64,000 nucleotides of DNA, from positions 496,001-560,000 of the forward strand of contig CAJPQK010000001.1 of assembly GCA_905372835.1 (NCBI GenBank). Direction: 5' to 3'. This DNA is from Candidatus Saccharimonadota bacterium. Its GTDB lineage: Bacteria > Patescibacteriota > Saccharimonadia > Saccharimonadales > Saccharimonadaceae. The translations under genes were made by a program, and so were the position numbers. Of this stretch, positions 60,179 through 64,000 are shown one piece after another. Positions within the stretch are counted from its first letter, which is position 1. The number at the start of each line of letters is the position of its first letter. Under the pieces are notes generated by a model. The model saw nothing but the letters and a program-made list of their open reading frames with translations, was not told the DNA's origin and searched no databases.

Positions 60179-60294
60179 ATTACCAAAGACAGCGGCGATC
60201 TGGCTGATAAACAGATGTAAACATGCCGCCGAGGGATGAAACGAACAGTTTTATTTGACGTCTTTGGTAGTGCGAGAATCAAAGACGTCTTTTT
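60179..60294 (+). ncRNA. L10 leader, autoregulatory mRNA element
   Basis: The 361-nt space before rplJ holds this element. P1 pairs 60179-60190 with 60260-60271 (12 bp). Inside, GCGGC (60192-60196) pairs with GCCGC (60225-60229) and ATCTG with CAGAT around 60198-60216. After it, GACGTCTTTG (60257-60266) pairs with CAAAGACGTC (60280-60289) and is followed by TTTTT, an intrinsic terminator. The terminator's 5' arm overlaps the 3' arm of P1, so the two exclude each other. The layout is that of the L10(L12)4-binding leader known before rplJ in other bacteria. Confidence 0.8.
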
Positions 60295-60365
60295 GATTCT
60301 CCATTACCGCACGTTAACAAATTGGCGAAAAGAATGAAATTAACTCAATCAAAGAAAGGATTTTT

Positions 60366-60890
60366 ATGGCAATTTCACGCGATAAAAAACAAACTTTGGT
60401 TGCTGAACTAACAGAGCTTCTAAAAGACGCCAAAGGTACGGCATTTGCGCGGTACCAGGGTCTGAGCGTGGCTGAACTACAAGAGCTGCGCAAGGCTGCT
60501 CGCGAGGCAAACGTGGTCATCAAGGTGGTCAAAAACCGCTTGGTACGCGTAGCATTGCAGGGCGTCGACACCTACAAAGAAACTGACACCGACCTCCTGG
60601 TCGGCCAGCTGGTTTACGCCATCAGTGCCGAAGACGAGGTCATGCCAGCGAAAGTTTTGGACACGTTTGCAAAGACGCATCCAGCACTGCAGTTGGCTGG
60701 TGGTTTCTCAGGTGAGGGCCTCAGCATCAACGAAGCTGACATCAAAGCGCTGGCGGGTCTACCAAGCAAAGACCAGCTCATCGCCGAAGTGGTGGCACAA
60801 TTGCTCTCACCAGTCCACGACACCGTGGGTGCGCTGGGCGGCAATTTGCACGGACTTTTGGACGGCATCGAAGCCAAAGCTACGGCTTAA
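60366..60890 (+). CDS. rplJ: 50S ribosomal protein L10
   Basis: 174 residues. MAISRDKKQTLVAELTELLKDAKGTAFARYQGLSVAELQELR with the KNRLVRVAL segment is a standard L10 start. The C-terminal helix anchors L12 dimers. It probably regulates its own leader upstream. Confidence 0.96.
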   Translation: MAISRDKKQTLVAELTELLKDAKGTAFARYQGLSVAELQELRKAAREANVVIKVVKNRLVRVALQGVDTYKETDTDLLVGQLVYAISAEDEVMPAKVLDTFAKTHPALQLAGGFSGEGLSINEADIKALAGLPSKDQLIAEVVAQLLSPVHDTVGALGGNLHGLLDGIEAKATA

Positions 60891-60926
60891 GTTTAGCAAT
60901 CAATCAATAATGTAAGGAGACATATC

Positions 60927-61304
60927 ATGGCTGATATTAAGAAATTGGCTGAAGAACTGACCAAGTTGACAGTTCTGGAAGTTAACGAATTGAAAAACCA
61001 CTTGAAAGAAGAATACGGCATCGAGCCAGCTGCTGCAGCTGTCGCTGTTGCTGGTCCAGCTGCTGGCGGTGACGCTGCTGCGGCTGACGAAAAAACTGAG
61101 TTCACCGTTACCTTGAAGGACGCAGGTGCTCAAAAAGTTGCAGTCATCAAGGCTGTTAAGGAAATCACCGGCCTGGGCCTCGGTGAAGCAAAAGCTATCG
61201 TTGACGGCGCTCCAGCACCAGTCAAAGAAAAAGTTTCAAAAGACGAAGCTGAAGCTGCAAAGAAGACTTTGGAAGACGCTGGCGCTAGCGTTGAGCTCAG
61301 CTAA
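60927..61304 (+). CDS. rplL: 50S ribosomal protein L7/L12
   Basis: 125 residues. N-terminal dimer domain, a short Ala/Gly hinge, and the C-terminal factor-binding domain (EKTEFTVTLKDAGAQKVAVIKAVKEITGLGLGEAKAIVDGAP). AAGGAG lies before the ATG. It recruits EF-G and EF-Tu. Confidence 0.98.
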   Translation: MADIKKLAEELTKLTVLEVNELKNHLKEEYGIEPAAAAVAVAGPAAGGDAAAADEKTEFTVTLKDAGAQKVAVIKAVKEITGLGLGEAKAIVDGAPAPVKEKVSKDEAEAAKKTLEDAGASVELS

Positions 61305-61345
61305 TTTCATTCTAAACATGACGCCAATTTGTTTTCGAAATCATT

Positions 61346-61376
61346 ATGCCGCCCTATACCATGGGCGGTATTTTGA
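61346..61376 (+). terminator. rplL terminator
   Basis: A 9-bp stem (61346-61354 with 61363-61371, one G-T pair) followed by TTTT. Confidence 0.8.
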
Positions 61377-61458
61377 TTGCAAGGGTAAAATTTGCAACAG
61401 TTTTGCAAGCACCCCTTAAAATGCTGTGGAAATCTGTAGCAACATGCTTATGTCAGCC

Positions 61459-61487
61459 TTGACCGAACCTTTTTCCTATGCTATATA
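61459..61487 (+). promoter_or_regulatory. Promoter of gene 61534
   Basis: TTGACC (61459-61464), 17 nt, TATATA (61482-61487). It fixes the start of the next gene at 61534, because the longer open frame would begin before the promoter. Confidence 0.7.
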
Positions 61488-61533
61488 TAGAATGAGAACT
61501 ATCAAAAATAGACAGGGAAATGCGAGAATCACT

Positions 61534-62049
61534 ATGTCTGAATTACCAGAAAAACAAGTAAAGCGGCTTCGCTCATTGATACAAGAGGCAGAAACCAATT
61601 TGGCAGCAGCAAAAGAACTACTGATCAGCATCATCGGTGATGACGGTCAAGTTGTCACACCAAAAACCTCCACTGAAGACGTAACCGGCAAAGTTGTCGA
61701 AGGTGTGTTTGACGGTCAGACCATGCTTGGCCCAGACGGCAAGAACTACCCAATCCCAGCCAACTACGCTTCAAAATCAAAGCTTGTTGAAGGCGATATT
61801 TTGAAATTAACCATTGCTGATGACGGCAGCTTCATCTACAAGCAAATCGGCCCAGTGGCGCGCAAGCAAGTCATCGGTACACTGGTGCAACACGACGGCG
61901 TCTACTACGTCGAGGCTAACGGCCGCGAGTATCGCATTTTACTCGCCAGCGTCACGTTCTTCCGCATCAACATTGGAGACCAAGTCACCATCATTGTGCC
62001 AGAGGACAATCCTGACGCGACGTGGGCAGCCGTTGAAGCAGCGCTGTAA
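61534..62049 (+). CDS. Unknown protein with coiled coil and beta domain
   Basis: 171 residues from the ATG at 61534. An N-terminal helix likely forms a coiled coil (KQVKRLRSLIQEAETNLAAAKELL), then a linker and a beta-rich domain with GVFDGQTMLGPDGKNYPIPANYASKSKLVEGD and GSFIYKQIGPVARK. I believe this type of protein recurs in CPR genomes but cannot name a function. It follows rplJ-rplL but has its own promoter. Confidence 0.75.
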   Translation: MSELPEKQVKRLRSLIQEAETNLAAAKELLISIIGDDGQVVTPKTSTEDVTGKVVEGVFDGQTMLGPDGKNYPIPANYASKSKLVEGDILKLTIADDGSFIYKQIGPVARKQVIGTLVQHDGVYYVEANGREYRILLASVTFFRINIGDQVTIIVPEDNPDATWAAVEAAL

Positions 62050-62069
62050 AACATTTTTGACATTTGAAG

Positions 62070-62096
62070 CCGTCCGCGTGTGCGGGCGGTTTTTGG
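62070..62096 (+). terminator. Terminator before gene 62109
   Basis: CCGTCCGC and GCGGGCGG arms (one G-T pair) around GTGT, followed by five T. It runs into the TATAAT of the next gene. Confidence 0.8.
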
Positions 62097-62108
62097 TATA
62101 ATTGTGTT

Positions 62109-62981
62109 ATGCCTGAAGAGTTTTTACTAAGCTACACTAGCTTTGACACTGAAAGCAGGCCGTTTCTGGAATGGCAGATTGACGGTAGGGCTGAGCGTGG
62201 TGATGTTTTGGGGCAGGAGTTGTCACTGGAGTTTGACTTTTCCACCAAATATTGCACCGGCTGGCTGGATTTTGACAATCACTGCAGCCAGATTTGTCCT
62301 GACGGTGCCACGGTTGATGAGAAATATGAGAATTGCTTGAAGTGTCGCAATCGCACCGGTTTCAATCCAGCGTTTTACCACGCTGATTCAGTGTCGGCGC
62401 AGCAGGAAAAAATCAATCAAAATCCACATTTTTTGTATTTGGCGTACTTTTCACCAGAGGTGATCAAAGTTGGAATTTCACAGGAGGAGCGCGGTATTCG
62501 GCGACTACTGGAACAGGGAGCGCGCCTGGCGCTGAAGCTGGAGACGTTTGCTTCGGCGTTGATCGCCCGGCAATATGAAGCGAAGATTGCCAAGCTGGAT
62601 GGCATCATGGAAACAGTGGCCGCCAGTAAAAAACTAGGACTAATTAAGCAGCCATTGAATACTACGGCAGCAGAACAGACTTTGGCTGATGCGTTGATGC
62701 GTATCCACCGCCAGTTGGGGCTGGATTTTCCAAACCGAACGCTCATCACGTGCGAAGAGTATTTTCACACGGACAGCCGAGACTTCAGCAGTGTGATTGA
62801 TATGACAAGGAATAAGGTCTTAGCTGGCACGGTTGTTAGTGTCATTGGCTCAGTGCTTATCACTAAATATGACGGGCAGCTACTGGCGTATAACGTGAAA
62901 AAGTTCATCGGCCACCGGGCACAAGTGGTGCAAGGGACGGTTGACCTTGAGATACCTAACACGCAGCTGACGCTGTTTTGA
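62109..62981 (+). CDS. DUF2797 family protein
   Basis: 290 residues from the ATG at 62109, 6 nt after TATAAT (62097-62102). The Cys-rich N-terminal part (YCTGWLDF, QICPDGATVDEKYENCLKCRNRTG) is zinc-ribbon-like, and LYLAYFSPEVIKVGISQEERGIRRLLEQGA resembles the GIY-YIG-like block seen in DUF2797 proteins. Function unknown; nucleic-acid binding is plausible. Confidence 0.82.
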   Translation: MPEEFLLSYTSFDTESRPFLEWQIDGRAERGDVLGQELSLEFDFSTKYCTGWLDFDNHCSQICPDGATVDEKYENCLKCRNRTGFNPAFYHADSVSAQQEKINQNPHFLYLAYFSPEVIKVGISQEERGIRRLLEQGARLALKLETFASALIARQYEAKIAKLDGIMETVAASKKLGLIKQPLNTTAAEQTLADALMRIHRQLGLDFPNRTLITCEEYFHTDSRDFSSVIDMTRNKVLAGTVVSVIGSVLITKYDGQLLAYNVKKFIGHRAQVVQGTVDLEIPNTQLTLF

Positions 62982-63017
62982 TAGAATATGGTATAATATG
63001 AAAAACGGAGTTTATAT

Positions 63018-63611
63018 ATGGACAGTGACCACGCAATGAAAAGGATTTTTATTTATGGCGATTCTAATGTCTGGGGAGACAGTTTCGTTGGATCACGAGT
63101 GCGATACAGCGACCGCTGGGTTAACCGCCTGAAGCGAGAACTGCGAGGCAAAGCGCATATCATCGCCGACGGGCTGTCAGGTCGCGTAGCGGGAGATTTC
63201 TGTAAGGTAAAGCCGTACAAGAATGGCAAGCAAGCTTTTGCGAAAGCCCTACAACGGGCAGGCAATGTGGACATTATTATCATCGCCCTTAGCACTAACG
63301 ATTTACAACAGCAATACGGTAGGACGGCGCAAGCTGTCATTCACGATTTGACAGATTATCAAAAACTGGCTCACGGTGCTAACATCATATATATCCTGCC
63401 ACCAGCATTTTCAACTGGTGAAGACTCTGGCCCAGAGTTTACGGAACAATCAGAAGAAATACGACAAGAAATCTTGAGAGATAAAGATTCGCTTGGTGAG
63501 TATATTGAGCTGCCGCTTATGCCACTGTCTGATGGCATCCATTTTTCAGCAAAAGGTCACCGCTTACTGGCACGCATTGTTAAAAATGCCTTGAAAGCGA
63601 GGCAGGCATGA
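63018..63611 (+). CDS. SGNH/GDSL-type hydrolase
   Basis: 197 residues. Block I GDSNVWGD (Ser nucleophile), block II Gly (SGRVAGD), block III STND and block V DGIHFSAKGH with Asp and His are all present. The family includes lysophospholipases, thioesterases and arylesterases. No signal peptide. CGGAG precedes the start. Its stop overlaps the next start (ATGA), so it is coupled to the acyltransferase. Confidence 0.88.
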   Translation: MDSDHAMKRIFIYGDSNVWGDSFVGSRVRYSDRWVNRLKRELRGKAHIIADGLSGRVAGDFCKVKPYKNGKQAFAKALQRAGNVDIIIIALSTNDLQQQYGRTAQAVIHDLTDYQKLAHGANIIYILPPAFSTGEDSGPEFTEQSEEIRQEILRDKDSLGEYIELPLMPLSDGIHFSAKGHRLLARIVKNALKARQA

Positions 63612-64000
63612 GCAGGGGAAAGAAACCGCTCTTACAGACTATAGGTCGGGAAATGGCCATTACTACTCACGGCTTTGACGATATGCCAGAAGGCCCAAAT
63701 GTATTCGTAGCAAATCATGCCTGTATGCGTGATATCTTTGCTATACCAGCAAGCCTACCTGAAGACTGCGATGTTGTTATCAGCTCGCGACTGGCGTATA
63801 AAAACAGCTCTGTTGACACGGCAGTACGGCGATTGGTTATAGAAAAGGCACTGCATACGATACCACTTGAAGTACACGGCGGAAAAGAATATTTGAAAGC
63901 TGGGCTCGAAATGGCCAGACGAGCGTTACTTGACGGACGCTCACTACTCATCTTTCCAGAAGGTGCATATACCGGTGACGCTCAGGTAACCAAAGGGCGA
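63608..64000 (+). CDS. 1-acylglycerol-3-phosphate acyltransferase-like protein, N-terminal part
   Basis: 131 residues before the window ends. The NHx4D motif (NHACMRD) and FPEGAYTGD (FPEG) are the catalytic and glycerophosphate-binding motifs of PlsC-type acyltransferases. It starts inside the stop of the SGNH gene. Together the two could deacylate and reacylate lipids taken from a host; that is inference. Confidence 0.82.
   Translation, partial: MSRGKKPLLQTIGREMAITTHGFDDMPEGPNVFVANHACMRDIFAIPASLPEDCDVVISSRLAYKNSSVDTAVRRLVIEKALHTIPLEVHGGKEYLKAGLEMARRALLDGRSLLIFPEGAYTGDAQVTKGR

Overview
The window reads as chromosome from a Patescibacteria/CPR bacterium, most likely Saccharibacteria (TM7), possibly an oral epibiont. 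This is inferred from gene content and not from a database search. The evidence is: a nearly complete S10-spc-alpha ribosomal cluster with no rpmD (L30) between rpsE and rplO; ribosomal operons broken up by small membrane or hypothetical genes; very short spacers; an actinobacterial-type ThrE exporter; sortase-anchored surface proteins; and many short genes whose ATG lies 5-10 nt after a -10 box (leaderless). The standard genetic code fits. TAA, TAG and TGA all end genes, and no long reading frame is interrupted by TGA.

Layout. 1-6.3 kb: end of rpoC, an alpha/beta hydrolase, rpsL-rpsG, an unknown gene, fusA. 6.4-13.1 kb: a DUF998-like membrane protein, ThrE, two small membrane proteins in an unusual hairpin-rich tract, glycogen branching enzyme, and a large unknown protein. 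13.2-16.2 kb: tuf, a lipoprotein and lactate dehydrogenase. 16.2-28.2 kb: rpsJ, then rplC to rplO and secY, interrupted twice by terminator plus membrane-gene units. 28.8-31.8 kb: an AT-rich copY-copA copper-resistance island framed by nested direct repeats. 31.8-35.9 kb: infA-rpmJ-rpsM-rpsK-rpsD-rpoA-rplQ-rplM-rpsI. 36-42.8 kb: an RNA methyltransferase, trpS, a pseudouridine synthase, a DNA polymerase III delta'-like protein, a TPR protein, three tRNAs and a YajQ-like protein. 42.9-47.3 kb: an LPLTG surface protein, rpmG, and a GH57/GT4 glucan pair. 47.4-58.2 kb: tRNA-Trp, an ATPase, a YgjP-like protease, an orphan sensor kinase, secE-nusG, rplK, tsaC, eno, several unknown proteins and rplA. 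58.3-60.1 kb: an LAHTG surface protein whose whole transcript is a chain of hairpins. 60.1-64 kb: an L10 leader with rplJ-rplL, a conserved unknown gene, a DUF2797 protein, an SGNH hydrolase and the start of an acyltransferase.

How the genes work together. Most of the window builds the translation and secretion core: ribosomal proteins, EF-G, EF-Tu, IF-1, RNA polymerase subunits, SecY/SecE, NusG, TrpS and four tRNAs. Metabolism is sparse: enolase, lactate dehydrogenase and alpha-glucan enzymes (GlgB, GH57, GT4), which suits a fermentative organism that stores or uses glucan. Surface and host-facing functions include two sortase substrates, a lipoprotein, ThrE and copper export. A lipase-like and acyltransferase pair at the right edge could remodel scavenged lipids.

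The strongest unexplained signal is the hairpin saturation of three membrane or surface genes (8.4-9.35 kb and 58.3-60.1 kb). Near-perfect 7-16 bp inverted repeats with 3-7 nt loops follow one another through leader, coding sequence and 3' region. No other gene in the window shows this. Second is the copper island, whose junctions read X-Y...Y-X with two different direct repeats of 25 and 21 bp.
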